Assembly: GCA_023461075.1 (NCBI GenBank)
Contig: JAEWNY010000076.1
Location: forward strand, 29,200 to 93,199
Direction of reading: 5' to 3'
Source: Pseudomonadota bacterium
Lineage (GTDB): Bacteria; Pseudomonadota; Gammaproteobacteria; Xanthomonadales; Xanthomonadaceae
Length of the DNA stretch: 64,000 nt
The translations under genes and the position numbers were made by a program. Below are positions 56,198-64,000 of the stretch, piece by piece (position 1 is the stretch's first letter; the number at the start of each line of letters is the position of its first letter). Under the pieces are notes generated by a model. It searched no databases. It worked only from the letters and a program-made list of their open reading frames with translations, and was not told the DNA's origin.

Positions 56198-59100
56198 GGA
56201 CATTCTCCGGAGCCGGCGGCGCGGCGTGCGCGACATGCTGGTCGGCGTGCTTGCCGCGACCACTGAACAGGCGCGTCACCACCAGGTAGAACAACGGGAT
56301 GAAGAAGATGCCGAGCGAGGTGCCGACGATCATCCCGCCCAGTACACCGGTACCGATAGCGATCTGCGCGCCGGAGCCGGCACCACTGGCAATGGCCATC
56401 GGCAGCACGCCGAAGCCGAATGCCAGCGAGGTCATGATGATCGGGCGCAGTCGGTCTCGCACCGCGTGCATGATCGCCTCGACGAGATTGGTGCCGGCCT
56501 CGTAATACTGCTTGGCGAACTCGATGATCAGCACCGCGTTCTTGCTGGTCAGGCCGACCGTGGTGAGCATCGCCACCTGGAAATAGACGTCGCGCTCCAG
56601 CCCGCGCAGCAGGGTGAACAGCACCGCGCCCAGGATTCCGAGCGGTGCCACCATCAACACGGCGGTCGGCACGCTCCAGCTCTCGTAGAGCGCGGCCAGC
56701 GCCAAAAACACCACAAGCAACGACAACGCATACAACAGCACGAGCTGGTTGCCGGCGGCGCGTTCCTGGTAGGACTGACCGGTCCATTCGATGCCGACGC
56801 CCTCGGGCAATTCGCCCACCAGCCGCTCCACTTCGGCCATCGCATCACCCGAACTCACTCCCGGCTGCGCCTGGCCCTGGATTTCCAGCGAGGCGGCGCT
56901 GTTGTAGCGCTCCAGACGCGGCGAACCGTAGGTCCAGGACGAACTGCCGAAAGCCGAGAACGGCACCATCTGCCCGCTCGCGTTGCGCACCGACCAGCGG
57001 TTGAAATCGTCCGGCACCATGCGGAACGGCGCATCGGCCTGCACGTAGACGCGCTTGACCCGGCCGCGGTCGATGAAGTCGTCGACGTAGCGTCCGCCCC
57101 AGGCCGTGGCCAGCATGTTGTTGATGTCGGCAATCGACAGCCCGAGCGCCTGCGCCTTGGCCGGGTCGATGTCCAGGCGCAGTTGCGGCTGATCTTCCTG
57201 CCCGTTCGGACGCACGCCGGTGATGAGCGTGCTCTGGCCAGCCAACCCCATGAACTGGTTGCGCGCGGCCATCAATGCCTCGTGGCCGATGCCGCCGTTG
57301 TCCATCAGGTTGAAGGAGAAGCCCGACGAGGTACCCAGGCCCTGGATGGCAGGGGGGGCCATCGCGAACGCCATCGCGTCCTTGATCTGCATCAGCCCGC
57401 CCATTGCGCGGCCGGCGATCGCCTGCGCGCTCTGGTCGGCACCCTTGCGCTCGTCCCAGTCGTTGAGCTTGATGAAGCCCATGCCGGTGTTCTGGCCGCT
57501 GCCACCGAAGCTGAAGCCCTGCACGGTGAAGATCGACTGCATGTCGTCCTTGGCGACGTTCCGGAACACCTGCTCGACCTGCTTGACCGATTGCAGGGTG
57601 CGTTCCTGGGTCGCGCCGACCGGGGCCTGGATGATCGTCATCAGCACGCCCTGGTCTTCTTCGGGCAGGAAGCCGCTCGGAGTGCGCAGGAACAACAGGC
57701 CGGCCACGATGCCCAGCACCGCGTAGATCAGCATGAAACGCCCGGGGCGGCCGAGGATGCCGCGCACGCCGCGCTGGTAGCGCGCGCTGCCGGCGTTGAA
57801 CTTGGCGTTGAACCAGTCGAGGAACTTGCCGATGGGCCCGCTGCCGTGTTCCATGTGGCCGCCCTTGGCGACCGGCTTGAGCATCGTCGCGCACAGCGCC
57901 GGGGTCAGCACGATGGCGATCAGCACCGAGAACGTCATCGCGGTGACGATCGTCGCGGTGAACTGGCGATAGATGACGCCGGTGGAGCCGCCGAGGAAAC
58001 CCATCGGCACGAACACCGCCGCCAGCACCACGCCGATGCCGATCAGCGCGCCGGTGATCTGGTCCATCGATTTCTTCGCCGCTTCCTTGGGCGACAGGCC
58101 TTCCTCGCTCATCAGGCGCTCGACGTTTTCCACCACCACGATCGCATCATCGACCAGCAGACCGATCGCCAGCACGCTGGCGAACATGGTCAGCATGTTG
58201 ATGGAGAAGCCCAGCAGGCCGAGCACGGCGAAGGTGCCCAGCAGCACCACCGGCACCGCGATGGTCGGGATCAGTGTGGCGCGGAAGTTGCCCAGGAACA
58301 GGAACATCACCAAGAACACCAGCAGCACCGCCTCTATCAGCGTTTCGATGACGCCCTTGATCGAGACCTCGACGAAGGGCGTGGTGTCGAAGGGAATCAC
58401 CGATTCCAGCCCGGTCGGGAAGTACGGTTTGATTTGCTCCAGTTCTGCGCGGACGGCGGCGGCCGTGTCCAGCGCGTTGGCGCCGGTGGCCAGCATCACC
58501 GCCATGCCGCTGGCCGGCTGGCCGTTGTAGCGGCTGCTGAAGCTGTAATTCTCCGCACCCAGCTCGACCCGGGCCACGTCGCCCAGGCGCAGCGCGGCAC
58601 CATCGGTCTGGCTGCGCAGCAGGATGGCGCGGAACTGCTCCGGCGTCTGCAGACGGTCCTGCGCGGTGATGGTGGCGTTGAGCTGCTGGCCTTCCACCGA
58701 GGGCGCGCCGCCGAGTTGGCCAACCGCGACCTGCGCGTTCTGCGCCTGCAACGCGGCAGTCACCTCGGCCACGCTGAGGTTGTAGCTGTCCAGCTTGCCG
58801 GGATCGAGCCAGATCCGCATCGCGTACTTGGTGCCGAACACCTGGGTGCCGCCGACGCCCGGCACGCGCGCGATGCGCTCGGCCACCGAGCTGGAGACGT
58901 AATCCCCGATGTCCTGCGCGTTCATGCTGCCATCGGTGGAGACGAAGCCCAGCACCATCAGGAAGCCCGCGGAAGCCTTGTTGACGGTCACGCCCTGGCG
59001 CTGCACTTCCTGCGGCAGCAGCGGCATCACCGATTGCAGCTTGTTCTGCACCTGCACCTGCGCGGTGTCCGGATCGGTGCCGCTCTGGAAGCTGAGGCTG

Positions 59101-59369
59101 ATGCCGGCGCTGCCGTTGGATTGGCTGTTGGAGGTCATGTACATCAAGCCATCCAGCCCTTGCAGGCCCTGCTCGATGATCTGGGTGACCGAGTCCTCCA
59201 CCACCTTGGCCGAGGCGCCGGGATAGTTGGCGTTGATGCTGACCTGCGGCGGGGCGATGTCGGGATAGCGCTCCACCGGCAACTGGCGGATGGACAAGAC
59301 GCCGGCGAGCATCAGGATGATCGCGATCACCCAGGCGAAGATCGGGCGATCGATGAAGAAACGTGCCAT
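56190..59369 (-). CDS. RND multidrug efflux permease, HAE1 family
   Basis: Inner-membrane AcrB/MexB/SmeE-like proton antiporter of 1059 residues, full length. [20 protein letters not shown] begins it; the proton-relay Asp pair is in [15 protein letters not shown] near residue 408, and the relay Lys in [14 protein letters not shown] near 940. Two large periplasmic loops and twelve membrane segments are evident. It starts 15 bases after the MFP gene. The substrate range cannot be read from sequence. Confidence 0.96.
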   Translation of the reverse strand: MARFFIDRPIFAWVIAIILMLAGVLSIRQLPVERYPDIAPPQVSINANYPGASAKVVEDSVTQIIEQGLQGLDGLMYMTSNSQSNGSAGISLSFQSGTDPDTAQVQVQNKLQSVMPLLPQEVQRQGVTVNKASAGFLMVLGFVSTDGSMNAQDIGDYVSSSVAERIARVPGVGGTQVFGTKYAMRIWLDPGKLDSYNLSVAEVTAALQAQNAQVAVGQLGGAPSVEGQQLNATITAQDRLQTPEQFRAILLRSQTDGAALRLGDVARVELGAENYSFSSRYNGQPASGMAVMLATGANALDTAAAVRAELEQIKPYFPTGLESVIPFDTTPFVEVSIKGVIETLIEAVLLVFLVMFLFLGNFRATLIPTIAVPVVLLGTFAVLGLLGFSINMLTMFASVLAIGLLVDDAIVVVENVERLMSEEGLSPKEAAKKSMDQITGALIGIGVVLAAVFVPMGFLGGSTGVIYRQFTATIVTAMTFSVLIAIVLTPALCATMLKPVAKGGHMEHGSGPIGKFLDWFNAKFNAGSARYQRGVRGILGRPGRFMLIYAVLGIVAGLLFLRTPSGFLPEEDQGVLMTIIQAPVGATQERTLQSVKQVEQVFRNVAKDDMQSIFTVQGFSFGGSGQNTGMGFIKLNDWDERKGADQSAQAIAGRAMGGLMQIKDAMAFAMAPPAIQGLGTSSGFSFNLMDNGGIGHEALMAARNQFMGLAGQSTLITGVRPNGQEDQPQLRLDIDPAKAQALGLSIADINNMLATAWGGRYVDDFIDRGRVKRVYVQADAPFRMVPDDFNRWSVRNASGQMVPFSAFGSSSWTYGSPRLERYNSAASLEIQGQAQPGVSSGDAMAEVERLVGELPEGVGIEWTGQSYQERAAGNQLVLLYALSLLVVFLALAALYESWSVPTAVLMVAPLGILGAVLFTLLRGLERDVYFQVAMLTTVGLTSKNAVLIIEFAKQYYEAGTNLVEAIMHAVRDRLRPIIMTSLAFGFGVLPMAIASGAGSGAQIAIGTGVLGGMIVGTSLGIFFIPLFYLVVTRLFSGRGKHADQHVAHAAPPAPENVHE

Positions 59370-59384
59370 GGGAAAGGCTCCTGC

Positions 59385-60596
59385 TTACTGCTGGGCGGCG
59401 GCGGGTGCGGCCGGCTTGGCGGCGGCCTGCCCGCTAGCCGCCTGCGGCGCGGCTCCTTGTTCGCTGGCCTGCACCTGCGCCCCCGGCTTGATCTTCTGCA
59501 GACCTTCGACGATCAACTTGTCGCCGGCCGCAAGCCCGGACTCGACCAGCCACTTGTCGCCGATCGCGCGGCTGACCTTGACCTCGCGCGCTTCGACCTT
59601 GCCCTGCGCATCGACCACCATCGCGCTGGCGTTGCCCTTGGGATCGCGGGTGATGCCCTGCTGCGGGGCGAGGATGGCATCGCGACGCTCCGCGTTCGCC
59701 ACCTTCGCACGCACGAACATGCCCGGCAGCAGCAGCTGCTCGGGGTTCGGCACCACCACCCGCAGCGCCACCGCGCCGGTGGCCGGGTCGACGGTCGCCT
59801 CGGCGAAGCTCAACTGGCCGGTGTGCGGATAGGTGCTGCCATCCTCCAGCTCGATGTCGACCGGCACCGACATCGTGCCCTGTACGTTGCCGGCATCGAT
59901 CTCCTGACGCAGCTTCAGCAGCTCGGTGCTGGACTGGGTGAGTTCGATGTACATCGGGTCCAGCCGCTGGATGGTGGCCAACGGCGTCGCCTGCGCCGAG
60001 GTCACCAGCGCACCGCGGGTCACGCTGGAGCGACCGATGCGGCCGCTGATCGGCGCGGTCACGCGGGAAAAGCCCAGCGGGACGTTGGCGCCCTGGACGC
60101 CAGCCTGGGCGGCGCGCACATCGGCCTCGGCCTGGCGCAGCGCGGCCTGCGCAGTCTCGTTGTCCTGCCGGCTGATCGCATCGATCCTGACCAGTTGCGC
60201 CGAACGCGCGGCGTTCTGGCGAGCGGTGCCAAGCGTCGCCTGCGCGCGCAGCAGGGCCGCCTGCGCGCTGTTGGCGTCCGCCCGGAACGCGGTCTGGTCG
60301 AGCTGGTACAAGGCCTGCCCGGCGCGCACGCTGCCGCCTTCGGTAAACAGCAGTTGCTGGACGATGCCGCTGACCTGCGGCCGCACTTCGGCGATCTGCG
60401 AAGCCTCGGCGCGGCCCGTCAGCTCACGGGTGAGCAGCGTGGTTTCCGGCTTCAGCGTGACCACGGTCACTGCGGTCGGCGGCATCTGCTGTCCCGCGGC
60501 GGGTGCATCGCCATTGCCGCAGGCGGCCAGGATCAAGGTGGCGGAAAGAAGCGCAGTGCTGCGCAGCGCAATACGTGGGGCAAGGCGACGGGCCAT
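59385..60596 (-). CDS. RND efflux periplasmic adaptor (membrane fusion protein)
   Basis: A 403-residue lipoprotein (lipobox LAAC near residue 25) of the AcrA/MexA family: RPQVSGIVQQLLFTEGGSVRAGQ lipoyl half, helical hairpin around 100-170, SRVTAPISGRIG second lipoyl half, and a barrel domain. The C-terminus is Ala/Pro/Gln-rich. First gene of the four-gene efflux operon; ATG 60596 is preferred because it starts the signal sequence. Confidence 0.94.
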   Translation of the reverse strand: MARRLAPRIALRSTALLSATLILAACGNGDAPAAGQQMPPTAVTVVTLKPETTLLTRELTGRAEASQIAEVRPQVSGIVQQLLFTEGGSVRAGQALYQLDQTAFRADANSAQAALLRAQATLGTARQNAARSAQLVRIDAISRQDNETAQAALRQAEADVRAAQAGVQGANVPLGFSRVTAPISGRIGRSSVTRGALVTSAQATPLATIQRLDPMYIELTQSSTELLKLRQEIDAGNVQGTMSVPVDIELEDGSTYPHTGQLSFAEATVDPATGAVALRVVVPNPEQLLLPGMFVRAKVANAERRDAILAPQQGITRDPKGNASAMVVDAQGKVEAREVKVSRAIGDKWLVESGLAAGDKLIVEGLQKIKPGAQVQASEQGAAPQAASGQAAAKPAAPAAAQQ

Positions 60597-60647
60597 CGGA
60601 TGGACTCGCAAAGGAAATGGGATCGACCGATGCGGTCGAGGGCGGGG

Positions 60648-60676
60648 AGAATGAACGATCATTCACTCCCTGTCAA
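60648..60676 (-). promoter_or_regulatory. RND operon promoter with embedded TetR-type operator
   Basis: Reading the minus strand, TTGACA (60676-60671), a 17-base spacer and CATTCT (60653-60648) form a promoter. The perfect dyad GAATGA-ACGA-TCATTC (60649-60664) fills the spacer and the -10 box, so a bound repressor would block polymerase directly. The TetR gene at the end of the operon is the obvious candidate. Confidence 0.7.
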
Positions 60677-61097
60677 TGCCGCCATACTGGACCAACTGTC
60701 TTAGTAGGAACGTCGCCAACGGCAAACTAGGTGCCGACATACAGGCGCTGGGCGCCCAACTATGGCCGCGCCGCGTGAAGAACTTAAAGACATGTCGAAA
60801 AAACAACGTTTTACGTAAGCGCGCCGCCTTCAGAGAAGAGCAAAGTCGGTGCGCTAATCACTGTCGGGCTGCCCGAGGGTAGTGCGCGGGCCAAAGACCT
60901 TGATCAGCCGAACCAGTTCAGCGTAATCAGCTGAGCAATCGGGTGGTGCGCTCAGTCACGACACCACCTTGCGTATGCAGGACAAGCCAAGCGAAAATTA
61001 CGCCATGACCGGGTGACCTTCTCTCCTAACGACTTTGCTGCCAGCGGTGCCGGATGTCCCGGAGCCGTGCTTGGCAGTGTTCGTATGGAGAAATCAC
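60677..61097. other. Non-coding boundary region of lower GC, no gene seen
   Basis: About 420 bases with no reading frame that looks like a protein. Base composition is more balanced than the chromosome to the left. An inverted repeat, GGTGGTG at 60942-60948 with CACCACC at 60962-60968, is the only structure I can point to. This is where the conserved gene order ends. Confidence 0.5.
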
Positions 61098-61505
61098 ATG
61101 CCTCTGTCTTCTACCGCAACCCGCCGCCGGATGGGCCTGCTCGTTCGCCTCGCTGGCACTTCCTCTAGAGATCTTGCCCCACTGCCCGATGGACGTCCGT
61201 TGTGGGCCAAGCGAACAGCCGTCACGGTCCTAGGCAATTGTCTCGCCATCGACTTGCGTGGTGACCAGTTACTCGTTCTCCGACGCTCCGCCCACCTGGA
61301 GGAATCATGGGTTCGCGTCGAACACGCGCTAACCCGTGAAGCGCGCCGGACTTGGGCTCGTGAAGGAGTCGAAGTAGCCGGCCCCTCGTTGGCACTCGAG
61401 GGTGTCGACACACGCCGCGCGAGCGTAGCCGTGGCTCCCTCCTCATGGTTGTGCCGTTGTCCGTCCTGCGGCGTGAGCATGCGAGTTCAAAGGCCGACAC
61501 CTTAA
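61098..61505 (+). CDS. Small protein of unknown function with C-terminal CxCxxC
   Basis: A 135-residue frame with GGAGA 8 bases before ATG 61098. It starts basic (RRRMGLLVRLAG), has a mixed central part with RTAVTVLGNCLAIDLRGDQLLVL, and ends with LCRCPSCGVSMR, which could bind a metal. I do not recognise the family. The ribosome-binding site and a hairpin just after the stop support a real gene, but chance cannot be excluded in a short frame. Confidence 0.5.
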   Translation: MPLSSTATRRRMGLLVRLAGTSSRDLAPLPDGRPLWAKRTAVTVLGNCLAIDLRGDQLLVLRRSAHLEESWVRVEHALTREARRTWAREGVEVAGPSLALEGVDTRRASVAVAPSSWLCRCPSCGVSMRVQRPTP

Positions 61506-61513
61506 CGCTGCCG

Positions 61514-61541
61514 CTGAGCTCCGGCGAACGCCGGAGCTCAG
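61514..61541. repeat. Perfect 12-bp hairpin with GAAC loop
   Basis: CTGAGCTCCGGC (61514-61525) and GCCGGAGCTCAG (61530-61541) are exact inverted copies around GAAC. It lies 8 bases after the small gene's stop. No T run follows, so it is not a standard terminator; a transcript-stabilising structure or a recombination site are alternatives. Confidence 0.75.
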
Positions 61542-61689
61542 TACTGCCTCATCTATCGCGTGAGTTGCTGCAGTCATAGACGAATTTGATGAGCACAACC
61601 ATCGGGACATGATCGGCGTAATGATCGACGCTTGGACCGCTATCGGCCAAGAGCGGACGTCTGGCGTAACCCCAGCGACCACTCTAAAG

Positions 61690-61738
61690 CCACCCTTTCA
61701 TGGTCGGGACCGGGGTTCGAATCCCAGTGGGGACGCCC
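61690..61738 (+). pseudogene. 3-prime half of a tRNA-Glu(UUC) gene
   Basis: From the anticodon arm to the acceptor end this matches bacterial tRNA-Glu: CCACC stem, loop CTTTCAT with anticodon TTC, then GGGGTTCGAATCCC T-arm and TGGGGACG acceptor strand, with CCC instead of CCA at the end. The 5-prime half (GTCCCC, D-arm) is absent, one T-stem pair is C64-like mismatched, and one anticodon-stem pair fails. I read it as a relic left by an element that inserts at tRNA-Glu, not a working tRNA. Between the hairpin and this relic (61542-61689) I see nothing else. Confidence 0.65.
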
Positions 61739-61828
61739 CTTTACGATACGGATCAACGGCTTACGCAGGATTAACCGATCTACCCACCTAACGACCCACC
61801 TACGGGCGTTGGATGGGATGAGACGACT

Positions 61829-61854
61829 AAGCCGCCCTCTTTGGGCGGCTTTTT
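61829..61854 (+). terminator. Rho-independent terminator downstream of the tRNA relic
   Basis: AAGCCGCCC pairs with GGGCGGCTT around TCTTT, ending in a five-base T run. The strong stem and T tract make it a clear intrinsic terminator, of the sort that follows stable RNA genes. It isolates the ATPase gene 70 bases further on from upstream transcription. Confidence 0.85.
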
Positions 61855-61922
61855 CGTGTCAAGCCTTGGCGTGCCCGAATCGACGGCACATCATGCCCTC
61901 ATGGAAGCGCAGGGGGCGCGTA

Positions 61923-64000
61923 ATGCTTAGGAAGTTCGTCAAGATCAGTAATGTCGGTCTGCTGCGGGACGGCGTGCCTGCTACACCGGCCAACTTCGAT
62001 GCCGTCACTTTGATATACGCCGAGAATGGGCGCGGCAAATCGACGTTAGCCAACATCTTGCGCGCGGTCGCGCAAGGCGACGTGCAAGCAGTGGTGGGCG
62101 GAAAGACAATCGACTCGCCCGATGCGCCGCACGTCAATTTGCTTTGCGACGTAGGGGGCGGCAATGCACCGGTGGTCCTCAAGGATGGAGCATGGACGGG
62201 CACCGCGCCCGAAATCTTTGTGTTCGATCCGACGTTTGTTGAGGACAACGTATTCTCGGGGCAGGAGGTCCGAGCGGATCAACGGCAATCCCTTCTGAAA
62301 TTCGCTCTAGGCACAGAGTCAGTACAGCTCGAAAAGGAACATCACGAGCTGACGTCGCTGATCGCCGACCAGACACGTGCGTTGAACGACGCAAGCAGGC
62401 GGCTACTTGCATTCGGCAAGCAAATCCCGGTTGATCAGTTCATTGCATTGCAGGATGTACCGGACGCTGATGTCCAGATCGCCTCGCTACGTAGCCGGCT
62501 AGAAGCGGCGAAGAATGCTGCGGCCTTCCTCCAGCGACAAGGGCCAGACGCCCTCCCCCAGATTGAGTTCGATGTTGACGCTTTCTTCAACATCCTCAGC
62601 TCTACGTTTCAGGGCATCCGCGAAGATGCCAAGACGCTAGTCCAAAGGCATTTTGAGCTACACAATGCTCCGCCAGGAATCGAAGAATGGGTGACGAAGG
62701 GACGAGAGTTTGGACTAGAGCATGGTTGTCCGTACTGCGGACAAAGCGTGGAAGGTGCTGAGCTTATTGAAGCCTATGACGGGTATTTCAACAGGGCCTT
62801 TGACGATTTCATGGCGAAAGTTGCCGTTCTCAGTCGCGGGGTAGAGACGCGCTTCACTGTCGCAAAGATCGACGCATACAAAGCTGCGCTCGACGTGAAT
62901 GAGGCGCGCGTGAAAGCATGGAACGATCAACTCGACATACAACCTCCATCGCTTGACATAGAACAGGTCCAGCGGACGCTTTCTAGCGTCCGGGAGCTGG
63001 CCGGTGAACTTGCGCTGCAGAAACAACGACGCCCACTAGAGGCATTGGGTACCCCGGAGCAAAAGGCCACGATTTCGCAACTGCTCGGCGAGATTCGAGG
63101 ACAAGTGGACGGACACAACACCTCCGTGACGGATATTTCCAGGCGCATCACTACGTTCAATCGCGACCTAGGAACTGAATCTGCCGCGGCCATTACCGCT
63201 TCAATCTCTCGCCTTGAGGCGGTGATTGCAAAGCGCGCGCCGGAGGCTGGTGAAGCGATTACGGAGTACACATCGGCCAAAGCCAAGAAGGATGAGCTGA
63301 CCACCAGAAAGACGGAGGTTAAGGAGAAGCTAGATGGACTTCTGCCGGCAATTCTTAGCCAGTATGAGGTGCATATCAATGCGTTTCTTCAGAAATTCAA
63401 TGCGTCATTCTCGATTGAGAAGTTCACGACAAGCGCGCGTGGTGGGACGGTGCGAACGGAGTACGGCCTGAAACTCCGCGGTCATTCTGTGGGGCTTGGA
63501 TCGCGAGAAGAAATGCACCAGAGTTTTCGGGGTGTTCTAAGCGAGGGTGACAAGCGAACTTTGGCACTCGCATTCTTCTTCGCTCGACTCCTAGCATTCG
63601 GTGATCAAATAGGTGGGAAAGTTGTAGTGCTCGATGATCCGGTCTGCAGCATGGACTCAAACAGACGGACTCGAACAATCCAAGCTATCGCTGATTTGGC
63701 TGCGGCGGGCGCTCAAGTTGTCGTTCTTTCCCATGATGCTTATTTCCTATTGGCTCAACGGGACGTGCTCGCCGGCCCAAAGTACAAGACACAGACAATC
63801 GTGCATGAAATTCGGCGAGCAGCGAACGATTACTCCATCATCGATTCGTGTGATCTCGACTATCTCTGCCAAGAGCCCTACATCCAGCGGTATGGAAAGG
63901 TAACCGCTTACTTGGAAGGCACCTATCAGGGAAAGTTGGATGAAGTCGCGGATGACTTGCGCCCCCTCGTTGAAGGGTTCTTCAAACGGAGGTTTCCGGC
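61923..64000 (+). CDS. AAA_13-family ATPase with zinc-hook-like motif, runs off the window
   Basis: An open frame of 692 codons with no stop before base 64000. Walker A lies in AENGRGKST (33-41). A long charged, coiled-coil-like middle follows, with CPYC (Cys269, Cys272) as a hook-like Cys pair. The signature is SEGDKR (540-545), Walker B VVVLDDP (567-573), then SMDSN and the switch His604 in LSHD. The end, DDLRPLVEGFFKRRFP, is typical of this family near its C-terminus. PrrC and RloC anticodon nucleases belong here, but the nuclease part is not visible. GC and codon use are clearly lower than in the rest of the window, which points to transfer. A defence role is likely by family, not shown. 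Confidence 0.85.
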   Translation, partial: MLRKFVKISNVGLLRDGVPATPANFDAVTLIYAENGRGKSTLANILRAVAQGDVQAVVGGKTIDSPDAPHVNLLCDVGGGNAPVVLKDGAWTGTAPEIFVFDPTFVEDNVFSGQEVRADQRQSLLKFALGTESVQLEKEHHELTSLIADQTRALNDASRRLLAFGKQIPVDQFIALQDVPDADVQIASLRSRLEAAKNAAAFLQRQGPDALPQIEFDVDAFFNILSSTFQGIREDAKTLVQRHFELHNAPPGIEEWVTKGREFGLEHGCPYCGQSVEGAELIEAYDGYFNRAFDDFMAKVAVLSRGVETRFTVAKIDAYKAALDVNEARVKAWNDQLDIQPPSLDIEQVQRTLSSVRELAGELALQKQRRPLEALGTPEQKATISQLLGEIRGQVDGHNTSVTDISRRITTFNRDLGTESAAAITASISRLEAVIAKRAPEAGEAITEYTSAKAKKDELTTRKTEVKEKLDGLLPAILSQYEVHINAFLQKFNASFSIEKFTTSARGGTVRTEYGLKLRGHSVGLGSREEMHQSFRGVLSEGDKRTLALAFFFARLLAFGDQIGGKVVVLDDPVCSMDSNRRTRTIQAIADLAAAGAQVVVLSHDAYFLLAQRDVLAGPKYKTQTIVHEIRRAANDYSIIDSCDLDYLCQEPYIQRYGKVTAYLEGTYQGKLDEVADDLRPLVEGFFKRRFP

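Noticed and set aside
55836..60704. A 1622-codon open frame on the plus strand
   Set aside because: It runs antisense to the RND permease and adaptor genes, is rich in His, Arg, Asp and Ala with no recognisable domain, and is explained by the codon bias of the high-GC genes on the other strand.
61640..61738. A complete tRNA-Glu gene
   Set aside because: The anticodon loop and T-arm fit, but no 5-prime acceptor strand or D-arm can be placed upstream, and two stem pairs fail. Kept only as a fragment.
60677..61922. Insertion sequence or transposase remnant at the island edge
   Set aside because: No transposase-like frame, terminal inverted repeats or target duplication could be recognised.

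Overview
The window is a high-GC (mostly well above 60 percent by eye) chromosomal segment of a gammaproteobacterium of the Xanthomonadaceae/Lysobacteraceae type (Lysobacter, Luteimonas, Thermomonas or a relative). The evidence is the family-typical gene content: a split oleA-oleB-oleC-oleD olefin cluster, ubiJ-ubiB, a membrane-anchored phosphomannomutase beside dut and coaBC, an ExoIII gene divergent from pyrE, and SpeA/SpeE. About 60 protein genes are supported. No rRNA, complete tRNA, CRISPR array or insertion sequence was seen.

Layout. 1-5.4 kb: tyrS (cut by the window edge), a membrane-anchored M23 peptidase, anmK and ampG, which together form a peptidoglycan remodelling and recycling neighbourhood. 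5.4-16.7 kb: housekeeping genes xthA, a GNAT, pyrE, a secreted small protein, algC-like, dut, coaB and coaC as two overlapping genes, radC, argS, a SPOR protein and a lysophospholipase-like hydrolase. 16.7-25.4 kb: short-chain dehydrogenases, a DMT exporter, speA, speE (polyamines), a PII protein, ubiK, comM and the decayed end of an S9 peptidase gene. 25.4-38.2 kb: a CPA1 antiporter, the glyoxylate shunt aceB-aceA facing a LysR regulator across an AT-rich dyad-rich promoter, a six-gene run of small VOC/SRPBCC/DUF proteins facing a TetR regulator, arfB with an acyltransferase, an AI-2E permease-like protein, and truC.

38.3-49.5 kb is the most interesting part. oleC-oleD-ubiJ-ubiB are packed as one unit, and oleA and oleB lie upstream on the same strand. 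Between oleA and oleB sits an accessory pair: a class II Fic protein, then an 823-residue protein that joins a PD-(D/E)XK-like nuclease motif, a Schlafen-group-3/DUF2075 helicase core and a C-terminal LexA/UmuD-like S24 module. That module keeps an Ala-Gly site, a Ser and a Lys at LexA-like spacing. fic and the helicase gene abut, the helicase stop overlaps the oleB start, and the fic Shine-Dalgarno lies inside a predicted hairpin. I regard this as the best candidate for an undescribed stress or defence system.

49.6-60.7 kb: a lipoprotein, an M16 zinc protease, an SDR, trmL, and an RND efflux operon (MFP-RND-OMF-TetR) with a palindromic operator inside its own promoter. 60.7-64 kb: base composition drops and an island begins. 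It holds a small unknown protein, a strong hairpin, the 3-prime half of a tRNA-Glu gene, a terminator, and the first 692 codons of an AAA_13-type ATPase with a CxxC zinc-hook-like motif, running off the window.
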